A stretch of 64,000 bases of DNA, taken from Agaricus subrufescens. Taxonomy: Eukaryota; Basidiomycota; Agaricomycetes; Agaricales; Agaricaceae. The DNA lies in NCBI GenBank assembly GCA_029945375.1, contig CM057060.1, positions 1,302,001 to 1,366,000 of the forward strand, read 5' to 3'. The notes under the pieces were generated by a model that saw only the letters and a list, made by a program, of their open reading frames with translations, searched no databases and was not told where the DNA came from. A program made the translations under genes and the position numbers. Shown in pieces: positions 33,336-45,858 of this stretch. The stretch's first letter is position 1, and each line of letters begins with the position of its first letter.

Positions 33336-36300
33336 ATGTCCGCCCTCACCGCCAACAACGCCTTCCACGCCCTTGACGATTCCCCCTCAAAGCCCTCCTC
33401 GCCCAGCACCCCGACAGGACAGTACACCAACTCCCAGCCCTCCGTCGCCCGCTCCTTCATCAACCTCAACCCGGAAGTGAGAGGCCACCACGCCCCCTTT
33501 CCGATGACCCCCACCGCCACCGCCCTCAGCACCCCGCTGGACCCTCCTCCGGGGGTATCATTCGCCGATTATCTCAAAACGTGGTCAGACAGCCAGACCG
33601 CGAAATGGCTCGCAGAGTGCAAGTGTTCTCATCATGCCGAAACATTCAAGGCAAATGACATTCGTGGCGATATCATCCTGGAAATGGACCAAGCCACTCT
33701 GAAAGAGATGGGCATTGCCAGCATCGGTGACCGATTGCGCATCTTAAATGCCGTCAAACATCTCAGGCAACGCGCATCTAATCGGCCATCTTTCTCGTCA
33801 ACTCGCCACCCCGAGCTCGTATCCAGCAACCAACCCAAGACTGATGGTATTGCGACCACCCGATCACATGCGAAACGCCCTGCACCTCTCAGGCTCAACG
33901 ATTCTATTGGGCACAGTGAATTCCCTGCTATCGCACGCGAAACTCCTCCTGATTCAGCTAGAAGCACCAACGTTGGTGCTGGCTTTCGTCCACTTCCTCA
34001 ACAACCGGGTTCACAGCCCAACCAGTCCCTCGGTTCTTCCTTCAGTAACCCCACTGGCGCCCACCCCAATACTCCCAGTCATCCCCGAGCCCAACTTCCT
34101 CCACTTCCACCCCCATCGCGTGCGCCGCCCCCTCCCCCGGGACGTCGCGTAGGGCAATGGGCCACTACACCTACCCAGGAGGCACCTCCGAGTTACACCT
34201 CTGGAGGCCTTCCCCCGCAACCACAACTGCTTACACCCTCGGCAAACTGGACCGGTTCTTATCACTCACCTGCGGACTCAAGACAAGGTAATTCAAGTAA
34301 ATTGACATCGCGCTCGACCTCTCCCCTTCCGGGTCGTGGGGTTCGGCCCAATGTGAGCAGCCCAATTCATGGCCGCAATGGATCAGGTTCCCTCGTTTCG
34401 CCCAGCACACTCAATAGTCCATCCAACAAATTGCCCCCTCGACCATCGACAACTGGTACCAACTATCATCCCTATGCCAACCCTCAAGCCACAGCCCTCC
34501 AACCTCCGCCAGGATACCCGGCACATGCCCTTTCTCCCATCGATGAGCAATTCAACGCATCATCATCTGCCCTCAATAGTCCTTCTCTGGCTTCTCAGCA
34601 CTCCTCCAGCCGTGGCCCTACCCATGGAAATAGCGGGTCTGGTGGTGGACAGCAGCTGTCCTACGAGGAAATCAGGCGCAAACTTGTCAAGTTTGTCCTG
34701 CCCGACGAAGGCCTCACTTATACCATAGATGCTATAACGTGTACTGGTGGCGTCGAAGTGCTTGAGAAGGTCCTCAAAAAGTTTGGTAAAGGTGTTTCGA
34801 GACCCGCAGACGGTGATGCGCCATTGGAGTATGCTATTACGCCTCAAGGCGGTCTAACGGTCGATGGCTGGGGCGTCTATCTCGACCTGGGCCAACAAGA
34901 CGGACCTGGTAAGTTCTGCTCCTTAAATCGCCTGCTATTCCTCATTCTCAAATAACACGTAGGTGAGCCATTGACTGAAGCAGAGCTGATGTCAATATGC
35001 CACGCTCCTCCTGATCATCCAACTCGCGAACATGGGCTTGTGCTTCGCCGAACTAAAGCCTCCCGTCGTACCGAGAGTCCTTCCAATCTCAGTTCTTCCG
35101 CGTCAAGTAAAACGACAAAACGTGCTAGCTCAATCAGTATCCTCAGTTCTCTTGGCGTTCGGAACCCTGAACGTACACTTGATCCTCCCTCTCCCACCTC
35201 TACTTCAGGTCGCCTTAGCCCAACAAGTAGTGCGAGTGCTAAGCGTCCTTCTAAGTTGCGCCACTTCTTCGGCCACCGGCCACCTAGCGAGCTTATTACG
35301 AATCACCTTCCTGAATATTTCCCAAATACCGAGAAGAAGATTCTTGAACGGACCGCCCGGCATAGCATGATGCTAAAGGCAAAGAGGGAAAGCTTTGCGT
35401 CTGTGAGGGACCAACCGCTGCCTTCGAGATTTAGCATCAGCACCCGGGGATCATCCTCACCCTCCCGGACTTCCTTATCATCTAGTCTGGCACCACCTGT
35501 ACCCGATAAACTCAATGACTATAGGGACGACTTGCCCAGGATGTCACTATCCATGGAGGATGGCAGGTCAATTGACTTGGAGCCTGAACTTCCAACCACC
35601 ACATTACCTTCAACTAGTACATCCGACTTGAGCGGCAAACCCCTATTACCCCCGATACCATTCCCGACGGAATCACTTTCGGAGGTGATTGAAGGTGTGA
35701 CAAGGAGTAGAATGGCAAGGACGACATCGACTTCATCGAGAAGAATGAGCTACATGACAGAATTGAGGAGCAAGAAGGATAGATCAGACACGGCTAGTTT
35801 AATGACTGTGGATGAAATTACTGCTGAAGTGGAAAGTAGAAGAGGGAGCAGCACGGTTGATGGAAGCCCGGAGTTGGATGACTGGACAAAGGTGGATGTA
35901 GAGGAGACCCCCGATGCACCAGTAGACGAGAAAGATGTTGTTGCTGAACAAGAAGAAGAGGAAGTCAGCGATGGGAGTGAGGATGAAGATGAAGATGTAG
36001 ACGACGGAGTAGGTGTCACACTCAATGGAGAGGATGATGACATACCTAAAGGTGTCGAGACAAATCAGAAATGTAAGTTTTTGCTTTCGAAATTGGCTTT
36101 AACGAATACTTATGTGAATCACGCTAGCGAACAAATGGATCAAGGGTGCTCTCATTGGTGCCGGGTCTTTTGGCAAAGTCTACCTTGGAATGGATGCATC
36201 CAATGGTCTCCTTATGGCTGTGAAACAAGTCGAGTTACCCACCGGTTCCTTGCCTAACCAGGAGCGTAAGAAGAGTATGTTAAATGCTCTCGAACGCGAG

Positions 36301-37112
36301 ATTGAACTCCTCAAGAACTTGCAACATGAAAACATCGTGCAGTATCTCTGTATGTTCTATCATATTCAAAATCCTTCTCGTTAACTGATATTTGCTAGAC
36401 TCGTCTGTTGATGAGGAATATCTGAATATTTTCCTTGAATACGTGCCCGGTGGTTCTGTCGCGACGCTTCTTCGCAATTATGGTGCTTTCGAAGAAACTC
36501 TGGTCAAGAACTTTGTCAGACAGATCTTGTTCGGTTTGAGTTACTTGCATGAACGGGATATTATCCATCGAGACATCAAGGGTGCAAATATCCTTGTCGA
36601 TAACAAGGGCGGTGTCAAGATTTCTGACTTTGGTATTTCAAAGAAAGTCAACGACAGTAAGTCTCAGCTAGTTCTATCCAGACTGTATAAGCTCATTCAA
36701 CTTTGTTACGTGAATTTTTAGATCTTTTGGCGAGCAAAATGCACAGGTTTTCGTTACAGGGTTCGGTATTCTGGATGGCCCCTGAGGTTGTCAAACAGAG
36801 CGGACACACACGTAAAGCCGATATATGGAGTGTAGGATGCCTTGTCGTCGAAATGTTGACCGGTGAACATCCTTGGGCGCAGCTGACACAGATGCAAGCG
36901 ATCTTTAAGGTGAGTTTCCACTTTTTTCCTGTCGAGTCGTCGTTGTTTTGACCGTAATTATCACATAGATCGGATCCTCAGCTAGACCCACTATGCCTTC
37001 TGACATCTCCTCAGAAGCTGTCGATTTCCTGGAAAAGGCGTTTATACTAGATCAGAATGCGCGGCCTTCAGCACAGGAACTTTCACAGCACCCTTTTGCT
37101 CAGAAAAAATAA
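33336..37112 (+). CDS. STE11: MAP kinase kinase kinase STE11
   Basis: A SAM domain lies at about residues 75-145 ([19 protein letters not shown], then [20 protein letters not shown]). A long Pro/Ser-rich linker is followed by an RA-like domain near residue 450 ([19 protein letters not shown]) and a second disordered acidic region. A C-terminal protein kinase is complete: [23 protein letters not shown] (catalytic Lys), [23 protein letters not shown]. It ends HPFAQKK. This is the fungal pheromone and stress MAPKKK that acts with STE50, STE7-type and Fus3-type kinases. Introns cut before EPLTEAEL, before KWIKG and four times in the kinase domain. It shares a 450-base promoter region with the wall glucan synthase. 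Confidence 0.96.
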
Positions 37113-37434
37113 CGATTTACGATCATGACTTCAAGTTGTATTTGTTTTTTTTTCTCCTTTCTTTCTTTCTTTTTTTGTTGGCTGTCTACCTTTTGACTCG
37201 CTTGCTTTCCACGTTTCATTCATGTTGCTTCGGACTGTGTTTTCCAAGTTTGAACTCGAGCATGCAATCTACCTTTGATATACTGTATAGGTCAAAGCTT
37301 GATATCAGAGATATCACAACAAATAATTTGTATTCTACGCTTGAAATTGCATAAATTTCCTTTTGTCGCCAGCATCATCGTGTATGAATAAAAACCGTCG
37401 AGTCGATATATACCAAAGGGTGGTGGTACAAGAA
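37113..37434. other. Convergent 3' intergenic STE11 / TRM1
   Basis: About 320 bases, T-rich near STE11 (runs of TTTTTTTTTC), with no gene recognised. It probably holds two 3' untranslated regions. Confidence 0.55.
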
Positions 37435-39863
37435 CTAATTATCAGTTCCCTCGTCATTCCTTTTTCTCTTGTTTCCACTCCCGGAAATGGCTTTCGTCCC
37501 AGGACCCCAGTTGCTGGTTGGATTTTGTTGATACCTCACTAGTTTAATTTCACTAGAAGGTGTGATTGAGTCAGGGTGTCGTTTGAAATTAGCTTGCAAG
37601 CTGAGGTATACGGTCAGTTGTTGAGTATTAATAAAGTGAACAGACTTAATAGCCTAACTCACCGAGACTCCTTGGCTAGCAACTTGCGCGCAGGTGAAGT
37701 CTCGCTGATATTCTCCATCTTGACTGGATTTTTCTTTATCCAACCACGCATGACATCGTGAATGTCTTTATGCGGTGCGGTAGTTTTCAGTGATCCGGGA
37801 CACGCGTGCGAGCGAGAGATCTTATGTCCAGCATGTAGGAGCGCGGAACTTCAATACAAACTTATCGTCAGCCCAAGATTGGTTATTAGTAGTGAAACCG
37901 ACTTACGCGAGATCATTGAGGGAAGGGCTGCAGCAGTGAAAGGCACTTGCTAGTTTAGAGGCGGTGAAGTAAAACGGTGTGCTGATTTCCTATGTGCCAA
38001 TGAGTTTGGAAGAACGGATCATCAAAGTGAAGATATTTACCTCTTTTGCCAAAGTTAGCATACCCTTCATCCGTGCAGCAGTCCCATAGTGATCTGTATT
38101 CTCCTGCAAATGTTCGAGTACGCGACTAACAAAGGCAGAATCATGTAGAGGTCCGGACCACATGGGACCAGCAATCTGTCCATTTTTCCATTATAAACAG
38201 GTGTTAATATCTGAAAACTCACTTACGTGTAATGTCGATTCACACTCTGGACACTTCTCTGATACTGTTGGCCCAGCTTGTGTTTTGAACAGATGATTCA
38301 CTTGGCCACTTTTTTGGTGGATCTTTTCTACAACCCTTCCAAGAGGTTGTTCATACCAAGATTGGCAATGAGAGCAAGTATAGTAGTTCGCTGCTTTACT
38401 GAAATGTTCATGAGCTAAGCATAAGTGCAAAGAGTGGGTGCAGAAACGAACGTAAGAGCTTTTTTTGTTTCTAGTGCACCAGAGTGCACACGAACGAATA
38501 GCCGCACATAAAAATCGATAGATAAGGAGAGCAATGGTTCGATATAGCGGCCATAGCGTGCCGCCGAAGTGGATAAAGAATTAAGCACGAGCCTAAGAGC
38601 CTGGCATTCTTAGACGAGGCATCCCGACGGCAACGAAGAATTGAGACTCACGGCTTCATGACCATATTCAGCTTTTACAGAAACACCGCCATAGTTCGAG
38701 AAGCTTGGCCGAACTTGAGACTCAAATACGAGGATAACAACGAGCCTTACCATTTTTCAGGATAATTTGTTGTCGCGAGTACAGCTAGATCGGTGCAAGT
38801 CACGCAAAGCAGTCCTAGAACGAGATCAGAGTGGCCACTAGCATAACGAAACATACTCACCTCCGTCATTGACGCATTGAACGGCCGCGTCGACGAAGGG
38901 TGCAGCTGTGCCGTACGGGTCAAGATCAACCACGTCCACTCTTTTGCTATTATCCCGATGATTGTACATCAAGGAACTGTTCTCGTGGTGAACATCTGCA
39001 CGGTCTCTGATAGGATGCAGACCTACCAGGCATCACCTTCATTCACTCTGACCTTCCCTAGATTTTCATTCACTGGATCAGGGTTATGTTCATCGCCTGG
39101 GCCTAATCCGTTTAATTCAACGTTTCTCTTCATAGTGGCGGTGGCAGTATCTGACAAGTCATTCGCTATCACATATCTATCAGCGTCATTAGTTTTACCA
39201 AGGAGCAATTAGTTCGCGTAAGTCACCAACTTGAGCAAGGGAATCTCCTTTGCGTAGCGGATAGATCGTAGACCGGTGGCCGAAAGTGCTTCCAACAAGA
39301 CAAACTTATGCGGTCGAAAAGTGTTCTTCGAGAGAGCGATTTAGTATCATTAAGCTGATGAGAACCAGTCAACGCACCTCGTGTGTAGGTTTATCATCCT
39401 TAGGCTGCTGCACGGAGGCTTCGCCATCTTCAGCTTGATCACCTTCATTGACTACTGTTGTAGCGACAGGTTTCCCGTCATGATCTGGATAACTGGGTGG
39501 TCAGTAAATACATGGGAAGGTATTCACATGCAACATACTTTTGAGCCTTTTTCGTGCGGCCTTCTTCTCTAAAGCAGCCTTCCACTTTTCTTCCTTGGCC
39601 TTGTTCAAGTCCTCACTCCATGTCCTAATGCAAGCAATGCTCAGATCGCGGTTGAACTCTTGCACGGGATTCAAGAACGCCTCATTCGCGGAAAGTAGGA
39701 TATGGGAAGTGTTTTCGGTGTGGAGGCGAAACCCATCGGGAATTTGAATCTGTTCCGCAGACGTTGACATCGACATCCGACAATGAACCACTAAAAAGGA
39801 CCTTCGAGCCTGGCACAAGTGCCTCGCGATCGGAAAGAAGCTAAAAGCCGTTTTGATGTACAA
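37435..39863 (-). CDS. TRM1: tRNA (guanine-26-N2) dimethyltransferase TRM1
   Basis: Family landmarks in order are [29 protein letters not shown] (SAM site), [57 protein letters not shown] and [21 protein letters not shown] Cys-rich part ([20 protein letters not shown]), [10 protein letters not shown] and a basic tail (NKRKRNDEG) follow. The enzyme dimethylates G26 of tRNAs. Two starts are possible. The ATG at 39863 adds a 29-residue leader ([20 protein letters not shown]) with the look of a mitochondrial presequence. The ATG at 39776 ([10 protein letters not shown]) gives the shorter form. Yeast TRM1 is known to use two AUGs to serve mitochondria and nucleus, so both may be used. About ten short introns. 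Confidence 0.93.
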
Positions 39864-41081
39864 TTTGTCACTGGTTTATAGCAGTGACCTGGTGACACAA
39901 TTGACGGGGGAGGGACCTTCTGACTTTTTGAACTTAGAAAGGTTCAAACTTTGAATTTTTGATTGTTGACCGGCTACTTGTACGGTCAATGTAATTGTAC
40001 GCATACATAAGTAATTTAAGTATATCGAGGTATGCCTCTGGCACTTGGTGGTCCACTTACATCAAACACAACTGCCTGAACTACAGGGTAAGATAAATCC
40101 TTTGGTTGTCAGCTAACGGCGACAGGATAATGCACTGGACTCGAACACAGAGCAAAGAACAGATGGGACGTACGGCACAGCCAAACACGGACAAATTCTT
40201 GACCCTCAAAATCATCAAAATTTTTTTTGCTTCTTTCATCGCAACCTTTTAGACAGTGCCTGGCCCATTTTACCTTCTACTTTGGGTCAGGCGATTCAGG
40301 TCTAGCGTAAAGTGATGCCTGGACGGGATTAAGAACTTATCCACCGATATATTGGTGAAGTAAGTGTCAGACCTTTCCTACATCCCAACGTCACTTGGCT
40401 CCCTCAGGCTTAGCTGCAGTAGTTGAATGGTGATTTCTTGCTTAATATCCAATTCACCCACTGGATAGTGTCAATTAGCTAGTCTGGTTCTGCTTCGTTT
40501 TGAACGTTCCGTCAATTTTTGCCGATACCTAAACATGATAGGATTATTGGATGACATTTCCTTCAGCCTATACGGCTTATTTCATATTGTGTTTGATGCA
40601 TTGGCTTCGTTTAGCATTCGTTAATAGGCCTTCTGTTTTTTTTTCTTTGACAGTGCCCGAAACTAGCGGAGAGCACAGTGCGTAAATTGGCGATTATAGA
40701 CAAGAATATTCAAGGCAATATTCCTTTAAAAACGAATAATCCGCCGACGAGGCTGGTGGATTGGCAATAAGAATAATAATAAACAAACTTTTACCATCTC
40801 CCAGCTGGAGTCCCTGGACACGGATGGCTTGGTATGCCATCGAATAGTATCACTCAATACCCGCACCTTCACTTCATATTCCTTTGATGTTCGAGTATCA
40901 GCGGCTGAGCGCTTGAAACCAACCTCGTCTGGTGACCGCGTAATAGTACGATCACCAAATGACTTACCTTTGACGAACACACTCAAAACTTTTCGCAATC
41001 TTCTGAATTTCAGCAATAATATTCAAATAACAACACACACTTCAGACTTTAGGCTGCAAGCTTCAAGCTTCAAGCCTCAAT
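39864..41081. other. Gene-poor interval of 1.2 kb
   Basis: The largest gap without a supportable gene in the window. It includes the TRM1 promoter and the ATX1 3' flank. Overlapping ORFs around 40726-41092 on both strands have no recognisable product, and neither shows a start context or introns that make it convincing. A short direct repeat of CTTCAAG units lies near 41059-41075. No tRNA or snRNA was recognised. Confidence 0.5.
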
Positions 41082-41523
41082 TTATTGTATAGTCTCACCA
41101 GAACGGACCTGTGAACGGGCATTGTTTAGAAACCATAGCAATAAGATCCGACAAAGGCCCGGCTCACCTCCTTGCCGGTTTTCTTAATCTTCTCCAAAAT
41201 CGCATTATATTCCAATTCTGACTTCACCAGGACTTCTTGTTTCTCCAAAGAAACATCAAAGGAGGATACCTCTAGTTTCTTCCATCAGTAGCTCAATGCA
41301 AATGACAGGCGCTGACGCACCTTTATTCTCCTTCGCCTTGTTGAGGGCACGGGTGATGGCTCCAGAGCATCCGCCACAAGTCATCTGGTCAACATGAATC
41401 TCCTATCATGGTCATTTTCCACCAGGTAGACGCACCTTAACATCGAATTTGTATGTGTGCTCCTTATCGGTAATAGTTGATCAGGCAAATGAATTCATGT
41501 GCCCGACTATCACTCACAGACAT
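41082..41523 (-). CDS. ATX1: Copper metallochaperone ATX1
   Basis: Five exons encode a 75-residue protein, MSEHTYKFDVK followed by MTCGGCSGAITRALNK, and so on to ending KEVRSGETIQ. The MTCGGC motif is the copper-binding CxxC of the ATX1/HMA fold, and the length matches yeast ATX1 (73 residues). In other organisms it passes Cu(I) to the P-type ATPase CCC2/ATP7 in the secretory pathway. The first coding exon is only two codons (ATGTCT, 41518-41523). The introns are about 50-60 nt. The gene is too finely split to appear as a single long reading frame. Confidence 0.93.
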
Positions 41524-42007
41524 ATCGAACTTATCTGCAACTGGAGATCAGAGATCAATTCGACCCTAATAAACCATGGAGCCTCGAATATAGATAGATG
41601 CTTACAATTGTGATTCTCACAAAGGAGGGAATAAATGTAGTGCAAGTAGCGATCGAGGCGAATTTATATGTACCCCCTGCACTGCCATGGTACTCACGGC
41701 GATGACGCCACCGTCCCACGTTGATGTCCGGCCAATGATCATGAACACAATGAATCGGATAATTGAATTCACCCTCTACCAATCGCAACACTGCTATTCT
41801 CTTCTCACGTTTCCCTTGGCCAGCACACAAAACGCGGATGGGATGATTACATCAGGTGCAATACTGCTATCATAAATGGGAATCGTGGTGTATCTAGTTT
41901 GTATAGGTGATATGGGTATCATCTACGTATCATGGTAATGCGTCGCGAACATATGTCGCCATTATAGTACTAAGCAATGACCGCCTTCCAGGAGACAGGC
42001 CCTTCAA
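41524..42007. other. Intergenic ATX1 promoter / permease 3' flank
   Basis: About 480 bases upstream of ATX1 with only short, unrecognised reading frames. No copper-responsive element could be identified with confidence. Confidence 0.5.
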
Positions 42008-44535
42008 TTATCTTTCGCGAACACGGCCTTCGTTCATCTCGACTTCATCAGGTTCAGTTGATACAGGGACCCAGCCATCACCAGCGCGGTGCCGTCCAAA
42101 TAGTCGTGAGTTCAGCTTTGACAGCCAGACTAATGAAATGAGCATGAATAGGATGTCATGGACGAGACATAAGACGCTCACCCAAAACTCGAGGTTGGTT
42201 CCCGTTCCCTTGAGTAAGGTAATACACAGGAATTCCAGCCAGGATAAACCCACAAACAGCCAAGGCCTCTAAAGGGGCAGCAATGATTGGCATACACAGC
42301 AAAAACAACGCCACCTTTGGAAGAGATTCAGCTGACTTCTGACAATGAGATTGTTCGAGCACTCACGGCACAGAAGATGAGCGGTGTAATGATCCAAGTC
42401 CGGTAAGGTCTATAAGATCTCTTCAGAAACATGGGAAGGACAATGAGCCATAAGACCTGCCTCTCTAATAATGGTTCCTTGATACGTAGTACCACAACAC
42501 CAAGGACCTATAGGGAGTTAGTCTCAAAATATACACGAGAGGAATCAAGTAGATGACGAGTAAATGACGTCTAACGCACAGTCAGAAAATAAAAGGCCCA
42601 AGAGGCCACAACAGCGAAGTTGATAAGAGACCGAAAACCACCGCCAAGGGTGACAAATACGGTTGTGATCGCTGTTTGCAGTAACGCCGCATTTAACGGT
42701 GTCTTCCTTGTGCTATGTAATCTTCCGAATACCGCAGGGATGAAGCCTTCTCGGCCAGCAGCACAAATGAGGTGTGTTGATGTGAGGAACCCACCTAAGG
42801 TCGAAAAATCTCATGTGAAAATCTCCTACAAGCATTTATCGCGGAAAATCTCACCGTTTAAAGATCCAAAGCACGAAATAGCGACCAGGATTGCAAAAAT
42901 AGTTGCACCTATCGGACCGAAGAGATCGCGGCCAAAATCTAATGCTACCGTGTTACTTAGACCGACGACGTCCTGATCACCAGTTATTTTTTTAAGTTTC
43001 GAAGCGGTGAAAGAACGCAATTACCCGATCCAGTACAACAAAGTAGGACACATTTGCGACCAAGAAAAGAAGCTGTACATGCATCAACTTTCGGAGCCGA
43101 TAGCAAGTACCACGAGACTTACTATAACAATTGCCATACTCGAATGAATGGCTCGAGGGATATTCCGCTCAGGATGGCGCATCTCGCCACCAACGTAGTT
43201 AGTCTGATCCCACCCGTCAAACGCCCATAGCCCAGAATACAACGCAAGAGCATACGCAGAAGGACTTCTACTAGAGTCATTAAACCAGGGTTGGTGAAAA
43301 GTAGCAGTCGCCTTTCCACGAGCTAACTGTATAATCCCCATGATCATCACGAACATCTAGTCAGGGAGTTAGAGCGTTCATTCAAAGTTCATGAGGAATA
43401 GACGCACAAGAACTGCGATCTGCGCGTGGTTTTGCATGAGAAAAAGAGAACCAGAATTGAATCAAGGACACTTACCTTGGCAATAGTGAAAATGACAGCT
43501 ACCCTGGTGCCCAAGTTCCGTGTCGCAACACCAATCAACAGCACTGCAAAAATAGCTCCAATGGCAGTGAGTTTTATGGCCCATTGAGGAATATCATCGG
43601 CGAATGACTCTGCCTTGTCACCGCCGAAAAATAACCTGTTCAGATATTCGGCGAAGACGAGACTGACTATTGCGCCAGATCCTGCGACCCAGTCAAGCCC
43701 TGCTAATACCCATCATGTATAATAACTCACCAGGTTTCAATGCGATGATAGCAGTCCATGCAAATAGATATGATGTTAGTGGACCATACGCGTATGAAAG
43801 ATACGCTTGAGCTCCGCCATTCTGAGGTATTGCAGATCCGAGCTCTGCATAGCTACTTGCTCCAGTCCACGCTAGTAGTCCAGACAAAAGCCATACCACT
43901 AGACTTGCTCCGACGCTGTTAGTATTTGCCACCACTACACCAGGCGACGAGCTGAAGGATGTCAAATCACACAACAAGCATTAGGACAAGCCACACATAC
44001 AAGATACCGGATCCAATCTAGCATTTAGATTTCAATCAGATGTCATCATTACAGCAACACAGAAAATGTACCTGCAAGCTGATGCACAGTGCAATGCCTA
44101 ATGAGAAGAATATGAAAGTGCTTGAAAAATATTAGCTACGGATTCACGCACCATTCACCAACCCCATAGTTTTCTCCCCGTCATTACGCGTTGCCTTTGG
44201 CTCCGTCATGCTTGTACTTAGCGGAAGCTACAAGAGATTTGTCAATATTTCAACTCAACACTTTGTTTCCGCACTGACTAGGTCATGTTGAAAATTGAAG
44301 CCGGACAGGGAATAGGATCGAGGCCTGCATAGTATATTGTCAATCATTTTCCCTAAAAAAATTCATAGACGACTGACCGACCGTGTCTTGACGGTGCTGA
44401 GGACGGACCCTGCTCCATTTCCAGTGCACGTAGAGACTCTTCGGAATCATGAGAGGAATGTCGTAAAGTCGGTTCTAGGCTACTTCTTATGGGCGAGCGC
44501 AATGCAACATACTCCTCTCGAGTGTACCCCGTCAT
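42008..44535 (-). CDS. APC-family amino-acid permease (LAT/MUP1-like)
   Basis: A cytosolic leader (MTGYTREEYVALRSPIR) runs through two small exons giving RPRSYSLSGFNFQHDL and LPLSTSMTEPKAT. It precedes about twelve membrane segments. The first is the APC signature NGIALCISLQIGSG-FSSPGVV, followed by ASSYAELGSAIPQNGGAQAYL, WAFDGWDQTNYVGGEMRHPE and GREGFIPAVFGRLH. The C-terminus ends GRVRER. LAT/MUP1-like members import neutral amino acids or methionine, and the substrate here is not decided. The start at 44535 was chosen because the upstream exon ends CG|GTCAGT and rejoins exactly in frame with the conserved RSYSLSGF stretch. An ATG at 44667 is in frame but gives an atypical longer leader. MTR3 lies 178 bases upstream on the same strand. 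Confidence 0.87.
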
Positions 44536-44712
44536 GGATGTGAGGGACGCAAACACTCGTTGTCGACCTACAAAAGGGTCGAGGGCTGGAATGCTGGATC
44601 TGATGCTATTTCGAGGGACGAATATTTGTTTGGTCACGACAAACAGCGTGTGTCTACCACGGAACAAGCGTAGTACAATTCATGTCTATGTCATCTTGGC
44701 AAAAAATTCGAT

Positions 44713-45770
44713 TTAAGTAGGGTTGTGGCTAGAATAATCACGGAGAGTCTGTGCTACGATTGCATGTATATCTGTGCAACGACTCTGACATTTTTCCATA
44801 GTCTTATGCAAAGTCATTAGGATAATCTGCAGTGCATAAATTACTAGAATGGCTTACGTCGAGAGCATTTGTGGGCGATATCTGCCCACCTTGCCAGATA
44901 CTCGTCACAGTTCCCAATGCCGGGATACAGGATACGATGATTGTGCCCTTTGAATAAGCAGCCTCGTCTTCATTTGGGTCCAACCAAAATTTATCCCCAA
45001 CCACGGCCTGCATAATTATGAGCCATGGAACCCATTGGTGTGGACACTCCTTACCGCAGAACAAGATACGACCAATCCCAGAATCTCGATCCCGGCATCC
45101 GCTAATGCCACGCTCACAGCGATTGAAGCTGACGCGATGACACCCTCAATCCCGTCCGCTTCAATGACTGTGACGAACACGTCGATTGTTGATTTGGGCA
45201 ACAACTCAAGTCTGACGGAAGAAACGATAGCTTGGTGAACTGCAGTTGCAATTGTCCGATCTTCAGCATCCTGAAAGACGCGGCCAACTTTGTTTGTAAT
45301 TCTGTTATACTTGGTGTTGGAACACTCACTCGTAATGGTGCTCGTCGACGCCGACAGGAAAAGGGAGCAAATTTAACTTCAACATTCAGATGTCCATTCT
45401 CGCTATACGCAACGTTTTTCGATTGTCGAGGTCCATAGCTAATTGATTCATCAGGTTTATCGGACTGCCGCTGATTTTGCGAAGCACGGACACGGCGCAA
45501 GCTATCTTCGTTTGTTCAGTTTCAATGTAAGCGGAGCCATTAGCTTGGGTGATCAACCCAGGCTGCAAAACTGAGATTCACTGTTGATGTCTACTCTTAA
45601 TTCTTGAACAATTTGCCAGGTGACGCACAAATAGGCCGAATGTCCAACGGTCCTCGTTTCCTCCGTTGAAACGGGTCATGTTCATTCTGATGCTCCTGAG
45701 GGGCGAATACCGGCGGAAAACTTTCTTCTGGTCCATTCACTCGTCGTCGGTCAAAGTTGGAGAGTGCCAT
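44713..45770 (-). CDS. MTR3: Exosome core subunit MTR3 (RNase PH-like)
   Basis: The protein starts MALSNFDRRRVNGPEESFPP. The RNase PH fold begins at DIRPIFLQPGLITQANGSAY (the first intron splits the Phe codon) and continues with ETEQTKIACAVYGPRQSK, KFAPFSCRRRRAPLR and SSVRLELLPKSTIDVFVTV. It goes on with ADAGIEILGLVVSCSA, LDPNEDEA and a terminal helix with TMEKCQSRCTDIHAIVAQTL. Five introns of about 45-60 nt give a continuous frame of roughly 270 residues. MTR3 is one of six RNase PH-like ring subunits of the RNA exosome, which processes and degrades RNA. Its start lies only 88 bases from that of the divergent NSRP1-like gene. Confidence 0.9.
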
Positions 45771-45858
45771 GATGATGATGACGGGATAACAATTATGCAA
45801 GGAAGTTAATTTAGAGCGTGACATTGCCATTTTCGGCCTTACACTTAGTCACTTGCCA

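Noticed and set aside
33281..34265. Antisense ORFs across the STE11 5' exon
   Set aside because: They are shadows of a GC-rich, proline-rich coding exon and have no domain resemblance.
40130..40180. Possible tRNA B-box (GTTCGAGTCC on the minus strand)
   Set aside because: No matching T-stem, acceptor stem or A-box could be found around it.
40726..41092. Two overlapping ORFs on opposite strands
   Set aside because: Neither product is recognisable, and they overlap antisense. I could not support either as a gene, though one may be a relic.
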